Notes under the pieces: generated by a model
Told to the model about the DNA's origin: nothing
What the model saw: only the letters and a program-made list of their open reading frames with translations
Database searches by the model: none
Source of the DNA: Austropuccinia psidii
Lineage: Eukaryota; Basidiomycota; Pucciniomycetes; Pucciniales; Sphaerophragmiaceae
Direction of reading: 5' to 3'
Length of the DNA: 64,000 bases
Assembly: GCA_023105745.1 (NCBI GenBank)
Contig: JALGQZ010000013.1
Coordinates: 253,001-317,000 of the forward strand
Shown here: piece by piece, positions 1 to 12,691 of the stretch
Layout: every line of letters begins with the position of its first letter
Numbering within the stretch: position 1 is the stretch's first letter
Program-made: the position numbers and the translations under genes

Positions 1-274
1 ACCAGTAAAGCAGTCAGGTACCCCAAATTAAAATCAATTTCCTCCACCACAAGCTCTAGTGGAGGAGCAAGAAGAGTGGGAAGTGGCTCAGGTTCTGGAC
101 TAGAAACTCAAAAGAGGTAAATTATGGTATCTTGTAGAGTGGAAAGGATTCAGTGAAGACCCAGAAATAACAACATGGGAACCAGCTTCCAACCTCACCA
201 GCTCACCAGACCTTTTCACAGATTTCCACTCATTGTATCCAGACAAGCCTGGCCCAAATACCTCAAGAGTTTGA
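1..274 (+). pseudogene. C-terminal end of A-family pol: integrase tail with chromodomain
   Basis: The frame reads through a chromodomain: EEWEVAQVLD, then LWYLVEWKGFSEDPE, then TTWEPASNL, ending PGPNTSRV and a stop at 272-274. Chromodomains at the end of Ty3/gypsy integrases (chromoviruses) are known to steer integration toward marked chromatin. A TAG at 101-103 interrupts the domain just after the QVLD motif, where the other copy has Ser, so this copy cannot make the full domain. The start is cut by the window edge. Confidence 0.87.
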
Positions 275-969
275 TCTTATGGTGCTTGGTGGGGATTAGA
301 CTTTATGAAAGTAAGCTCCTCTCCTGGCATGCACCTTTAAGGGGGTATTATACCCAAATGTTGTTTTAAGCATCACCTTGGCCACTTTGTGAGAACTTTC
401 AGCTCTTTGGACAGATTCCAAAGGACTTGCAACATCAATACCCTCAAATTTGTACCTTTCATCAAGATATGGCCAAATTCCTTCTTCCTTTTTATTTATT
501 TCCTTTCCAACGTATGACAATTATTATTATTCAAGACATTCATTAATTTAAATTCAATTATGTCAAAGCTATCTGTTTTATGGCTTTTGGTGGGGAGTGG
601 GAGTTATGAAAGTAAGTTCCATCTCCTGGTATGCATCCCTGAGGGTTCTACTTCTTGTAAAAAATAACCTTGGCCACTCTGTGAGCATCAAATGCTTGGT
701 TTTTATTTTTCAGACAATTATTGGCCAAAATCAAGCAGCTCACCACAAGAAGGACAAACCTCAGGAATTTCTCTGTTTCTTTTTCTTTACACTCTTCTTC
801 TCTCATTTTCTTTCTTTTCTTTACTTATATAGTTCTTTTATTTCATTCATTAAAGCAGCAGAATCCCCTCCCAAATCATGTATTGGCAGGTTCAATTTAT
901 TTTTAATTTTTTAGCATTTCATAAGAGTGGGGATAGAAGTCAAACCAAACACAAACAAGGAAAAGGAAA
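275..969 (+). other. Post-pol untranslated region of A with a repeated block of about 125 bp
   Basis: No credible coding sequence. A block beginning near 279 (ATGGTGCTTGGTGGGGA, then GAAAGTAAG, then CCTTGGCCACTTTGTGAG) recurs from about 571. The same pair is seen in the other A copy near 48458 and 48826. The block contains a GTAAGT-like donor and a TTTTTCAGAC acceptor-like site, so a spliced subgenomic RNA is possible but not shown. Confidence 0.6.
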
Positions 970-3533
970 CTAGCTATATCTACCCATATGATCAAAAGTT
1001 CTGTGGAAATAATTAATCAATTCATCTTCATACCAGGCAAATTTTCCAGCCATCTCTTCAGAAACAGTACCAGGAATAGTCCTATAATTAGCATAAATAA
1101 TTATCTACCTACTATTCCTATCAACTAGTCTGAACAACCTAGCCACAGCATCTTGATTTTCACTCAACATATTTGGATCTTCTCTGGTAAGTCAGATAGG
1201 CCAATGCTCCCTTTGCTGAAGTGCTTGGGCGGCAGGAAACAACAAAGGAGAAACTCCTCTCTTCTTCTACTAGAGCTGGCCACAGGTTGGAGCTGTTGAG
1301 AGGTGAATTTCTGGTATCAGATTGAAACTATGACAAAGGTGTAAATAGGCTAGTTTACAGCTTTAACTATGTTTGTGACACGGTAAAAATGGTAGAAAAG
1401 ATTTATAAGGGTTGGAGATGGTTTGATTTAAGATTAAAAGGGCTTTACTATATATAATATAGTGGTGGTGAGCGCTGTTGAAAGCCCTGGGTGCAGCTTT
1501 ATCTGTTGGGTTACAATAATCAAAGCTTATAATTATACCTGATAATTAACCAAGAGTAAAGCTGTTTTTGACAGTTTACTACATAGGTTATTCAAGAGCA
1601 GGATGAGGAAACAATTCTGGCTGTGAAAAGCCTCCTTTTTATCCTGAAATGGGGTGGAAAGGGTGCTAGACCTTTCCACGTAGAGGAAGTGAATATTTTT
1701 CACTCTCTAGGACTAGCTTGTGGTTTGAAAACAGCCTGTATAACCTGTATTGGGCTCAGATGTGGTTTTGAAACCACATCTGGGCGGTTTTCACCAATAC
1801 AGGGTGAAAATTTTCATCTGGGGACCTCACAGCCTGAATCTGATGTGTATGACACGTAGAATGCTGTACAAAAACTGTATGGGACTCCAGTATTGACTGA
1901 CATATGAGTTATTGAAGTAAAAACATGCTTCTTCGTATATTTGACACCTCATATTCATGATTATGGGATATTATCCCATGGTAAGGCTGTATATGACAGC
2001 AGGTAGGAATCTGACCTTAAAACAGCCATAACTTTGTCAATTATTGAGATATCAACCTCAAAATTGGTTCAGTGTGTAGCCCTGTATGTGATCTACACAA
2101 TGGTACCTCATTTGATATGCCAAAGGTATCCCATGTACAAGAATTTTGTACATTTGCATGGTATGGTCAAAAAACTGTATTGAGCTTATTTGCCCCATAG
2201 CTTTTGTTCTAGTAGAGCTATTGGGAAATGGATGACACCATCAGATAGCCCTGATTGTGGTATTTCCAAAAAAACCCCACTTTAGGTATCTCACACTAAA
2301 ACTGCAAAATTTAGATGAGAGGTGAATGTTTTGTTCACCCTTATTTGGCCTGAAATTGACCATAGCTCCAGTAATATTGGTGCTAGCTCAGTTTGGCTGA
2401 TACCATTGGATAGCCCTGGATTAGAGCCTCATTTTGAATACCCATTTGATGGGGTTAAATCTCTCCTTTTAGATTTTAGATGAGAGGTGAAAATTAAGGT
2501 TTATGCTCAGCAATAACTTTGTTATTCTTTGTCCTATGGTGACGGGACTTATATTTTCAGAAAGAGGTGAGTTTCCTCTTTATTTTGATACCTTTTGAGC
2601 TGATTTGGCTCAGCTCCATGTTTTGGTGGTATCTTGGCTATACCATTGGTTTATGGTATTTTGGCTGTCATGCTTGTGCTCTGGTTTTGAGTCACAGGCT
2701 GACATCTGGACTGTTGAATGGGGGATGGTCTTACTGCTGGAATAATGGAAGGCCTGGTGCAGGAGGAAGGGAAGTAGGAATAGTAGAAAGAGCTGGTTGG
2801 AAATTTCTAGGAGTACTGGGAATAAGGTGGCTTTGGAATCTGTCAGAAGGAGGCTGAGAAGGAGAAGCACTGTATTTATGGACAACAGGATTATAAGCCA
2901 CCTAACCTTCTTCACCATCCAATTCATAACCACCTTCAGCATCCGCATCAGGTGGGGAATCAGCAATTTGTCTTATCCATTTCACTACACCTTCAGTATT
3001 GATCCTGGATATTGGGACTGCTGAGCTGGAATACCAACTGGGATGGGCCATTCAACATTATTCCACCTTGCCACATCCCTCTTCCTAGAACCAGTCACTA
3101 ATTCAAAATATTAGTACCCAATTCAATCAAGGGATTCACTTTACTCATAATTGGAGTGCCCTGAAGTACCATAAGGATTAGGGGCCTCAGAAACTGGGAA
3201 CTCTTTCCCAAAAAGACCATCTTTCTTACTCCACAAATACCTTTTGAGGTTGGAATCCTGCAACCCAGTACACTGAAATGGCTTCTTACCAACAAAGCAG
3301 AAAGGGCATTTTGAAAATTTTGGATTGAAATGTTGGAAGCACTCTTTACCCTTGGCCAAGTACTCAGTACAAGCAGGATAAAGAACCTCAACTGCCTTGT
3401 AACCATCATACGTTTGTCCAGGATCAAAGTGGCCAGAGGAAACTAATCAACTGAGGATGCCAGAACCACAAAGCACAGATGGTGGTGGTGCAGAAGGAGA
3501 AGACTCAGTGAGTTCAGTCATTTTGGAGCTCAT
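970..3533 (-). pseudogene. Antisense accessory gene of A (six-cysteine protein), degraded and split by a solo LTR
   Basis: The start ATG (3531-3533) matches the start chosen in the 49.2-52.3 kb copy (MSSK-TELTESSPSAPPPS). Exon 1 runs to about 3136, followed by a short intron and the TGSR-RDVARW segment. The rest continues after the solo LTR (1314 down to 970). It is dead: there is a TGA shortly after the GSGILS segment, the second Cys of the cluster is Tyr (ACTEYLAKGKECF), the last Cys is displaced (KKPFQC), and the GT donor has become AT (ATGAGT). It lies antisense to pol, between pol and the 3' LTR, as in the other copy. Function is unknown. The cysteine pattern is discussed under the better copy. 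Confidence 0.78.
1315..2704 (-). mobile_element. Solo LTR of family B inserted in the A accessory gene
   Basis: The 1390-bp segment is the reverse complement of the B LTRs at 10360-11795 and 20188-21596. Its right end reads ...TGAGTCACAGGCTGACA, the reverse of the B start TGTCAGCCTGTGAC. The left end has TATCAG in place of TGTCAG. It is flanked by the 5-bp duplication TCTGG at 1310-1314 and 2705-2709, the usual size for Ty3/gypsy integration, with no internal region, so recombination has left a solo LTR. Confidence 0.92.
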
Positions 3534-4381
3534 GGCTAAAGATTGTACAAGCAGAATAATTCAAGGCATCATAATAATGCACTCCAAGCCTGAAAATTTC
3601 ATCAAGGAAGTAGGCCCCAATAAGTCACCCAAGACCTCCCCTTCAACATTGGGGAAGGTCAGATTCTTATGGTCCTGGACCCTCTCAATGGGCCCCAGGC
3701 CATATGGGTGAAGATATGGTGCCATAGACCCCCTGGAATCCTGGATTATGGGTCAAGTTTGGCCCTGGGGGACTCTAATAACCCCCACAGACAGCGGACC
3801 ACAAACCGTGTACCATAGGACATGAAAAAGACAAAAAGGGCCCCTAATCCCAATCTTATCAAGAATGGCCAGAGTGATGACCAGCACCCAAAACACTCAA
3901 GATGGTCCAAAGTGGCCCAAGGCCATTTTAAGGCCAACTCTCAAGGACAATGGGGACAAGACCCCTCCTTGTATTATGCCAAAATTCAATTAGGAGGAGG
4001 AGGACCCAAGAGGACTAACTGTCTATTCAATAATGGGTATATATCAATGTAACCATTATTCATTATTTTTTGAGCAGAAGAGCTCTAAGGCCTTTTTTTT
4101 GGGATACAACCCAAGGGCCATGCCTTAAAAGGAGAATATTGATTGAATTCAAAAGGAGAGCATAATTAAAAAGTTGAAAAACTCACTAAAGAATAAAAGA
4201 AGGGGAGAAGGCATGTAATAAAGGACAATGAATAAAGGAGAGGATTTTTAGGATAATGGCCAAGAGGAAAAGAAAAATCAAAAGAAAATTTTTGAAAAAA
4301 ATGTGGGGATGTTGTGATGCTGCTCAAAAGTGGCAGGGTATTATGGTGTTCAGGAGCCCACCATTTTCAAGAGGGGGATAC
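3534..4381. other. Non-coding region between accessory gene start and 3' LTR, ending in a polypurine tract
   Basis: This should hold the promoter of the antisense gene and the 3' end of the sense element. The corresponding segment in the other copy is 52321-53285. A purine tract, CAAGAGGGGGATACT, abuts the LTR and is shared with the other copy, fitting a plus-strand primer. Short ORFs here are not conserved between the copies. Confidence 0.65.
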
Positions 4382-5140
4382 TTTAACAACCACTAATCAG
4401 GGGTAAGGGTATTCAAGCTTACACCCACTCAAACACCTCAAATCAGAAATCCACTATGTGTATCAACAATCAGTTTCAGCAATCTTCCTTGCTGAAACAT
4501 GCATACAGTCTTGTGCATCAATACAGCCTGTCTCAACTTATACAGGCTGGAATTACCCAATAAAGTTTGGATACATCATCCTGCAGCTGTATGATCACTC
4601 AACACTACCACTCCTCCTGTACAGATCCTGTACATATTGTACAGGAGCTGTATTGGCCAGACTCAATTCATTCATCAATCCCTCTCATGAAAACTCTCTG
4701 TCTGAATCAGGGCTGGTGATTCTCACATATTCAGCCCCTCTTTCTCCCCCTGGGGACTTTTCCCCAGTTAATTATTTTAGTTCTTCATTATTTTAAAAAT
4801 ATTCTTACTCTTATTTTGGTTATTATATTTATTTGGTATTAAGTTAGTCCTTGCATTTCTTCTCACCTGTTCAGTATGAGGTGTGGTGGCCATATCCTTA
4901 TTAACCCTCCTCTTTCTTTTTGACAGGTTGAAACAGTGGACTTGGACTTTTTTGTGGTTGGCTCTTTTATTTCTTACTCTTATTCTTTGTTGTTGCTTTT
5001 TTCTTATATTAGTATTTCTTAACATTCTTACTCTAATTACACTCTTAAGTGCATTGCCTTGTCTTATACTTGAGCCCTCTGGAGTGAGTCCCAGTTTACT
5101 GAGTGTCAGGCCCTCTTCACTTAGAAGAGCCCCTGTGACA
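4382..5140 (+). repeat. 3' LTR of left A copy
   Basis: The 759-bp LTR is colinear with the two 761-bp A LTRs. It begins TTTAACAACC where the intact ones have TGTAACAACC, and ends AGCCCCTGTGACA. The first dinucleotide is mutated from TG to TT, and the self-primer segment is also changed (AGTTAATTATTTTA). The target duplication cannot be checked because the 5' LTR is outside the window. Confidence 0.92.
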
Positions 5141-5460
5141 GTCACAGGGAAAAGCTTCAATTAAGGGGTCCCAGTCCTTGACAAAAATCACCATTTATGC
5201 TTTCTGGATCTTCATCCAAAAAGCACATGAGAAAGCACCAAATAAGACAGAGAAAAGTCAAGCCCCCTGAAAATTTTGCCCAAGCATGGGATAATCTTTT
5301 GTTCCAGGTCCATAGCTGGTAAGGATAGACCCTATAAATTTTTTCCCACCTTGCACCTAGCCCTATCCCATCCTGGCCACAATTCACAAGTTTTTTCTTT
5401 CTTTTTTGTGCCCAGTCCCTATTTTTCAAGAACCCTTGGAATGATTTTCTCCCTCACTAT
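5141..5460. other. Unassigned sequence between A and copia elements
   Basis: About 320 bp with no convincing ORF, repeat match or RNA gene that I can recognise. Confidence 0.5.
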
Positions 5461-5838
5461 TGTTTCAAATTCATTTGTTATAGTGTATCTGAGTGGATTA
5501 CAGAATATTATAGAATAAGTGAAACCCTAATTAATTAATTAATTACAATAAATCATCTTTCATGACTAGGAAAATAGCTTCTATCAGAGAAATAATCTTT
5601 GATCTCCCCTGTTAGTTATTGAGATTGCATACCTAATAGAAAAATAAAAAATAATGAAATGAGTTAGTCAAAAAAGATGATTAAAAGAAGGATCTCCCCT
5701 GGAGAAGAGCTCCTGTATATAGTGAGTTTAGGTTTAAATCCTTTTGACAAGTTGTTGTGTATCATTCACTTAGGTCTCATTTGTTGTATTTGTGATTTTT
5801 CTGTGATATTCCTTTTGATTCTTTGAAGAATCATAACA
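5461..5838 (-). repeat. 3' LTR of the copia element
   Basis: 378 bp, matching 23268-23636 along its length. In element orientation it starts TGTTATGATTCTTC and ends GAATTTGAAACA. The purine tract TGTGGAGGGGAG lies immediately upstream (plus coordinates 5839-5850), as expected for the plus-strand primer. Confidence 0.88.
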
Positions 5839-7663
5839 CTCCCCTCCACAACACTTGTCAAAGCTAGTACCTCTATTAAGCAGAGTAAGAAAACTTTTCA
5901 CTTTGTTGGAACCCAGTGCCTTGGTCATGATATCAGCCATGTGGTTATGAGCTGACACCTATGCCAAAGATACTTTATTACACAAAATATATTGATTTAT
6001 GAGACTTAATTCTCTTATGAGGTTATGCATTTGTTTTTGGTTTGCGATATTGAGGGCTATGTTCACAGAATGTTTTTTATCAGAGTATAAAATTGGGCAC
6101 ATGGAATCCAGGATTGGTTGAAATAAGTTGGTGAGCCATAGGCATTGTTTAGATTCAAAAAAGAGGGCTATGTATTTGGCTTGACATGCCCAAGAGGCCA
6201 CAGTGGCTTTCTGATTTTATTGAAAAGAAATTGGGTTCCCATGAGAATAAAAATTCCCTTCTCTTCCCCAATTGGCATCTACATAACATTAAATACCCTT
6301 CTTAATATCCTTTTGATTAATAAAGATGCTGCATGTAGGTGTGTGTTGTAGGTAAGCAATGAGATGTTCAAGTGCCTCCCAGTGACATTTATCTGTTTCC
6401 AGTAAAAATTGTGCCAGGTAATTTACTGCAAAGGTGATATCTGGACAAGAACCTTGAGAAATATAGAGTAGAATACCAATTATTTTTAGGTAAGGGATGT
6501 CTAGTAATTTTAATTTTCCCAAGAAAAGGGTAAAATTTGGTGGAAGCAGTGATTTTGCCATGATATTACTGGAAGATAGAGAGGTCAATTTCTCAATAAG
6601 GTTGGGCTGTGAGATACATAAGCTGGTAGCTGTGGCTTCAACTGTTAAGCCAACCAAGCCACTGATTCTCCTGTCCCACTTGATATTCAGGATGAGGCTC
6701 ATCCTTTGTAATATTGTTTTTAAGAGTGAATCTGATGATGATGTGAGCACACCATCATCAACATGGATTAATAATAGGGCTTTACCTTCATCAGACGTGT
6801 AAGTGTAAGTGCTGATATTGTCTTTATTGGGGTGAAAACCAATATCCTCAAGAATTCTGGTTAGGTTCTGCCACCAACAACGGGATTCTTGCTTTGTGCC
6901 ATATAGTGCCTTTTTCAACCTCAATAATTTTCCTTTCTCTTTATTAATACCTTGCAGGGGCCAGATGAAGACAGGAATATCAATCATTCTGTGTAGGAAA
7001 GCTAACTTAATGTCTAAGGTCCTAATCACTTATTTCTGGCTTGTGGAAATTAATAATAAGAGTTGCAAGGCACCGGAATTTGGTGTTGGTGCAAAGGCTT
7101 CCTCAAAGTTGATTCCTTTTGTTTGTCAAAATCCCTGTGCTTCAAGACAATTCTTGTTATGCACTGGTGATTTCTTCTTTGTGAATACCCATCTTGTGCT
7201 GAGAATATACAATTCCTGTTGGTGTTTTAATACATTTTTTAGGTCCATTATATCAAAAATGTCTTGCTCTTTCATGATTTTGATTTCTCCATTAATAGTG
7301 CCAATCCACATTTCTTGTTTGTTCAGTATAGAAATATATTTAAAAGTGCTGGTAATTATTGTGGTCTGATTGGGGTAAGCATTCATAGATGCAATAAATT
7401 GATCTTTCTTATCCAGCTCTTTGACCATGCTATCATCAAATAAATTCAAGGATCAAATTGGGGATACAATTGAGCTTTTTTGGCTGGTGATAGAAGGTAT
7501 GTTTGTCAAATTTCACACTGGCATATTTCAAAAAAAATTACCTTTTCCAGGTACCCAAAATATACATCCTTTTGAGTCAGGTGCAATCCCCATGTGAAAG
7601 CTAATAATGCCTCTTGGACCCAGCTCCTTTCTGTGGTTATGATTGAAGATATAATATTTCACA
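5839..7663 (-). pseudogene. Copia pol, reverse transcriptase and RNase H part
   Basis: Read on the minus strand from the insertion boundary, the connector to RT (GIAPDSKGCIFWVPGKG) comes first. RT follows, with LDIKLAFLH for the first catalytic Asp region, KALYGTKQESRCWWQNL, and the active site as LLLIHVDDGVL (HVDD for the usual YVDD). RNase H retains ASWACQAKYIALFFESKQ and the C-terminal VSAHNHMADIMTKAL, a copia hallmark. Several frame changes and stops separate the pieces (7735-7528, 7449-7126, 7029-6289, 6201-5959, 5958-5770), so no full protein is possible. Confidence 0.88.
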
Positions 7664-7668
7664 CCAAA

Positions 7669-9672
7669 TGTGAACCTTTGAGATATGACCACATACCCAA
7701 AATATTCACAAGAAATATATAGAATAATTACACCTTCCAAATAATTAGCTTAAAAATAATTAGAATAATTATACCTTTAGAATAATTATCTTAAAACTAC
7801 AAAAATTGCCATAAATAGGCATAAAACTTAGTTTAACTTAAAAACCCATGAATAAACATTTGAAATAAATTATAAAATTGGATTCCCCATGGTAAAATAC
7901 ACATATACCATTTTTATGGCATATCTGTAAAGTCAATATTCAATGAGCTATAAGCTATAATACCTTATAAAAAACATAAATCATTGATTATTTCAAAATC
8001 AAACTAAACAAAATGTAAAAGAAATTGTAACATTGGACTCCCCATGAAATTTCACACATAAAACAATTAATAAGCTGATCTCCAAAGTTAATACTTAAGG
8101 AGTTAAGCTGAATATATGCACTTTTTTGGTCAATGCATATATTCAAGAATTATAGCTAATATCTTTTGAAATACACATTATAGAGTGATGAACCAAAAAT
8201 GAAGTCACCACGTAATTAATTTAGGAACACAAATATGAGCTTTATTTTACAAGTTATAAACCAAGGTAAAACCTGTAATGAATTATTGACTAAAATCAGC
8301 AGAGCTGTTGACCACTTTGTTGTGAAAGTGGTCCAAACTTAAAAGAAAGTATACAATTGGATTCTACTAGCTTATTTGTGAAGAATAATGTAATTTGTAT
8401 TATCAAATTCAGGGTATAACCCCTTGAAATCATGGTTTGAAGTTTAAAATATTAAATTTCAACAGAAAAGATGAGTTACAAGAAAAATCATCAAAAATAG
8501 AGTTTTAATGATGTAATAAAATGCTCTTGGAAGGTTAAGAAAGTTATGCCAAGCAATCAGAATTAACTCTCTGAATTTCTGTAGCGTATGAAACTTCAAA
8601 GTTATTAAGGAGCAAAGTTTGAGCTTAATTTGATCATTTATGATCACTCACTGTAACCTTAAATTAAGTTTAACAGTCATATGAGTGATAAAATTGGTTA
8701 ATACTATTAGTTTATGATTAAAAATAATAAAATACACGAATTTTGGGGTTCTTCCAAGCCTTTGACGTCAGCAAACTTAGAGTTACAGTGATAACCCTAA
8801 ATAATGGCGTAATAATGAGATAAGATGGTTTGATCATGATGTAATCATCACCAAACCTTAAAATAATGATTGATTCCAGTGGATATAATCAGTACACGTC
8901 TACTAGAAGCCTTTTGGACTCTAGGAGGAAAGAATTCAATATAAGTAGAGCTCCTTTTACTCTATTTCCCCCTCAGACACATCACAAATATTAAATCAAT
9001 TAAATCCAAAGGTAATATCTTTATTCTTTATATATAAAACTATTATATTATTAAAGACCAAAGATCATATTATTATAATAATCTATTTTTATGTGATTAA
9101 ATCATTTATTTAATTGTTTTTGTTAAAAATCTCTTTAAAAATCTTATTTCCACATAAAAAGCAAGAATATTTGTAATTTTCTCTATTTTCTTGTAAATAC
9201 AATTTGAATAAGTTGTATTTACATTTTTGGCGTAAAATATCTCAAAATTATTATATTAAGTATTAAAAGGAGGTTATTTTCTCTTATTATAATAATTTTC
9301 TCTTTATTATTACTTTAATAATTCTTTAATTGATATAAATAGTATTTATATTAATCTATAACTTTAATATTGGTAATATTATTGTTATTAATTGTTTTTT
9401 ATTAATAAAAACCAATTTTTTATGCCTTTATTATTTGTTGGTAACAATAATAAATTGCTTTTAAATATACTAATTATTTTATATTAATATATTTATTCAT
9501 TATACTATATTCTTATAATATGAATTATATTATTACTTTTATTTAATAATATAATTAATTTTACACCATAATTATAATTTTTATCTTATTTACTTTATTC
9601 ATAAGGAAATTTAAAGTACAATAAGTATAGAATTAGTAGCTTTTACTTATTGTTTCATAGTCAAACCTTACA
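7669..9672 (+). mobile_element. Long solo LTR, family C, inserted in copia pol
   Basis: 2004 bp, starting TGTGAACCTTTGAG and ending CAAACCTTACA, flanked by CCAAA at 7664-7668 and 9673-9677. The same end motifs (TGTGA-CC and CCTTACA) bound two other insertions here with their own 5-bp duplications. It is strongly AT-rich and has no credible ORF. A core-promoter-like stretch (TATAAGTAGAGCTCC followed by pyrimidines) sits near 8940. Solo LTR is the simplest reading, although no internal region of this family is present to prove it. Confidence 0.8.
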
Positions 9673-9677
9673 CCAAA

Positions 9678-10354
9678 GGTTCCCAGTAGGTTCAAAAGTT
9701 TGAGGCTGCTTACAATCTCAAGAAGAGTTTTCATCAAGTCAGAGTGTATCATTTGGTTGAAGACATATGCTTGCTGCTTGAAAGAAGACACCCATGACAT
9801 AACCAGTATATTAGCAGATATTAGGGAGGTTCTTGCTATGTCAAGGATTGTTCAATTTGTGTGTTGAGTTCTCCCATTTTGATTGTGTTGATAGGGTATT
9901 GAGAGCTCATGAGTTATACCATGTTGGGTCAGAAAGGTGGAAAGGGTTGTGTTTTTAAATTTGGAGCCATTATCTGTGCATATACATTTAATATTGAATG
10001 GAGCAGAAGTGGTGAATCTCCTCATCCAGTTGAGGAGTTGGAGATTTGCTTCAGTTTTGTCACAAGGAGGTATAACAGCTTTCAGTAAAGAGTCAAAATC
10101 TTTTATTTTAACAATGTATCTCATGTGATCATGACTAATGGGTAGAGGACCCATCAGGTCTCCAGGATGCTTAATATTTGTGCAAGATTGTGTCAAGATT
10201 AGGTTGTGATTTCTTTTTGAAACGGAGCATCCATGGAAGATGGTTATATCTTTAGATATCATGGAAGGAAAACCTTCTTCAGTGGCTTAAGGTTTCAGAG
10301 TGATAAGCTACCAATTCTCCGATGCCACATATTCCCAATAGAATTGTCATCAGA
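9678..10354 (-). pseudogene. Copia integrase fragment
   Basis: The minus strand keeps an integrase core: DLMGPLPISHDHMRYIV, a TDNGSKFKN segment with the second catalytic Asp, and PYQHNQNGRTQHTN, where the third acidic residue region is damaged (usual form QNG-AER). A stop follows at about 9852. Downstream in the same frame family is ILDIARTSLI and the connector that resumes at 7663 after the C insertion. The N-terminal zinc-binding part has been separated by the B element. Confidence 0.85.
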
Positions 10355-10359
10355 GGAAG

Positions 10360-11795
10360 TGTCCACCTGTGACGCAAAAACAGAGCACAAGCATGACAGC
10401 CAAATACCATAAACCAATGGTAAAGCTAAGATATCAAAAGAACCATGGAGCTGAGCCAAATTTGCTCAAAAGGTATCAAAAGGAATAGGAAACCAACCAT
10501 TTTTAGAATATACAAGTCCCATCATCATAGGACAAGGAATAACAAAGTTAGTCCTGCTCAAAGATATTGCTCAGAATAAACCTTATTTTTCACCTCTCAT
10601 ATAAAGCCCAGAGGAAGAGGCATAACCCCATTGAATGGGTTTTTCAATCAAAGATCTACGTCAGGGCTATCCAATGGTACTAGCCAAATTAAGCTAGCAT
10701 CAGAATTACAGGAGTTATGGCCAAAATAAGGTCAAATAAGGGTCAATAAACTATTCACCGCTCATCTAACTTCTACAGTTTTAGTGTGAGATACTCAAGG
10801 TGAAGTCTTTTTGGAAAGGAAACAGTCAGTGCTATCTGATGGGGCCATCCATTTTCTCATATCTCATTCATAAAAAAAGGTATGGGGAAAACAAGTCTCA
10901 TATAGATATTGATAAATTTCTATATCTGAACAACAAATGTTGTACATGGCATAGCTTTGCCATATTTAATTGTACCCATACCAAATGTGGTACCATTGTG
11001 TAGATCTCATCAAGGGATACACAATCAACCAACATTGAGCTTGATATCTCAAAAACTGACAAAGCTATGGCAGTTTCAAGGTCAAAATCCCACAGTTAGA
11101 CCAATACAGCCTTACTGTGGGATAATATCTCACAGCTATGATTATGAGGTGTCAAATAGACAAAGAAGCATTTTTATAATTAAATAACTCATAGTTTATC
11201 AATACTGGGGTCCCATACAGGTTCTGTACAGAATTCTACGTGTTGTACATGTCAGAAGAGGGCTGTGTGGACCCTGGATGAGATTTTTGACCCTGTATTG
11301 CTGAAAATTTCCCAGATGTGGTGTCAAAACCACATCTGAGCCCAATACAGTGTATACAGACTTTGTAAAAACCACAAGCCAGTACTCTGAAGTGAAAAAC
11401 TCTTCACTTACTCTATGCGGATAGTCAGAGGGTCATTCCACTCCATTTTAGGATAAAAAGAGGCCTTTTCTCCACCAGAAAAGATTTTCCTGATCTTGTT
11501 CTTAAATTCCTACATAGTAAAACTTTCAAAAACAGTTATAATCTTGGAAAAAAGTCAGGTATACCTTAATTATTAGTATTTTAGTTCTTATCATAGTAAC
11601 CCACTGGTTGAACTGCACTCAGGGCTTTCAACAGTGCTCACCACCACTGTTTCTTAATACTAAAACCCTAAATACTTCATCTTTAAGCCATTATTATCAT
11701 CCTCAAACCTTTTTTAAGTGATTTCACTGTGTCACCGTCATAGTCAAAGCTGTAAATAGTATTTATTATAGCTTCATCATAGACTCAGCCTGACA
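10360..11795 (+). repeat. 5' LTR of element B
   Basis: 1436 bp, TGTCCACCTGTGACG to ACTCAGCCTGACA. It is clearly homologous to the 3' LTR but with many substitutions and small indels, indicating an old insertion. The reverse-complement solo copy at 1315-2704 has the same ends. Confidence 0.92.
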
Positions 11796-12691
11796 TTTTG
11801 GAGGCCTGAAAATGTTTTTTTGACTTTTTGGACCTTTTGTAACACAAAAGCGAGTTTCTCTCTCATATTCTTACTTTATGACATTATTTTTTCTCTTTTT
11901 AGGCATAAAAGTATTAGAGAAATAATATGAAACATATCTTATCCTTATTTTTTTAGTGGTATATAATTATATACCACTGTGTTTTGTATTGCTTTTCCAC
12001 GTGGTTGATTATACTTTAATCACCATAATACGTATTTTTGGTGTGTTTTGAATATTAAAACACTTAAAAATCCATAAATACCGTTCTTTTTTGATCAAAA
12101 AAACACCTCTCTTACTGTAAATAACAGTATTAGAGGTGTTGTTGGGCATATTGATAATTTAAATTGCCCATTACATAGCCTTCTGGGATTACACTTGTTA
12201 ATTAAAAGTTAATCTGTGAGATACTGGCATACATAAAGTATATCAGGAATCTAAAAAGCTGTATTTTTGACGTGTAATTGATAATTTCAGTTACACCATC
12301 ATAATACAAGGTTATAATATAGAAATATATTGCCCAGAGGCCATTCTTATACATGAAAACAGCATTTTAAGAAGTCTTAACTGACATAAGCCCTCTTACC
12401 TCTTTGATTCAGTGGAAGAAAGCTTCATACCACTTGAAAACCAATCACAAGGTAGTACAACTGTGATACCTGCAGAACCAAAAAGCAGAAAAGGAAAAGG
12501 AAATAGGCACATTGAAAGGCTCATTACAGAAAATGAGTGGACACCAATTACCACCCAGAGGAGTTGAAAACCACAAACCTCTGCATCAATGAAAGGTAAA
12601 CCAATTTTTACCACTTCTAAAGGGACGATTACAAGATTTAACAAAGCTTTAAGCTCTAAAGGCAAATTGCCAAAAGAAGTAGACAATAAAT
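11796..12691 (+). other. Leader of element B
   Basis: About 900 bp between the 5' LTR and the first gag-like frame. The first bases after the LTR are TTTTGGAGGCCTG, a possible primer-binding site containing TGGAGGCC, but I cannot assign a tRNA. Minus-strand ORFs here are low-complexity shadows. Confidence 0.5.

Larger units (their letters stand above)
1..5140 (+). mobile_element. Ty3/gypsy chromodomain element, family A, left copy, 5' part outside the window
   Basis: Colinear with the second A copy at 47.8-54.05 kb: chromodomain end of pol, a post-pol region with a repeated block, an antisense accessory gene, a polypurine tract and a 3' LTR. The upstream LTR, gag and most of pol lie beyond the left edge. 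The copy is old: it has a stop inside the chromodomain, stops in the accessory gene, a degraded LTR start and a 1.39-kb solo LTR of another family inserted at 1315-2704. Family assignment rests on direct comparison of the two copies inside this window. Confidence 0.88.

Noticed and set aside
4883..5164. Plus-strand hydrophobic ORF in the A LTR
   Set aside because: Product of the T-rich LTR end; in the other A LTRs the frame is not kept.
10360..10368. B LTR beginning at the TGTGACGC motif with duplication CCACC
   Set aside because: The right flank lacks CCACC. Starting nine bases earlier (TGTCCACC) gives matching LTR starts and the perfect duplication GGAAG.
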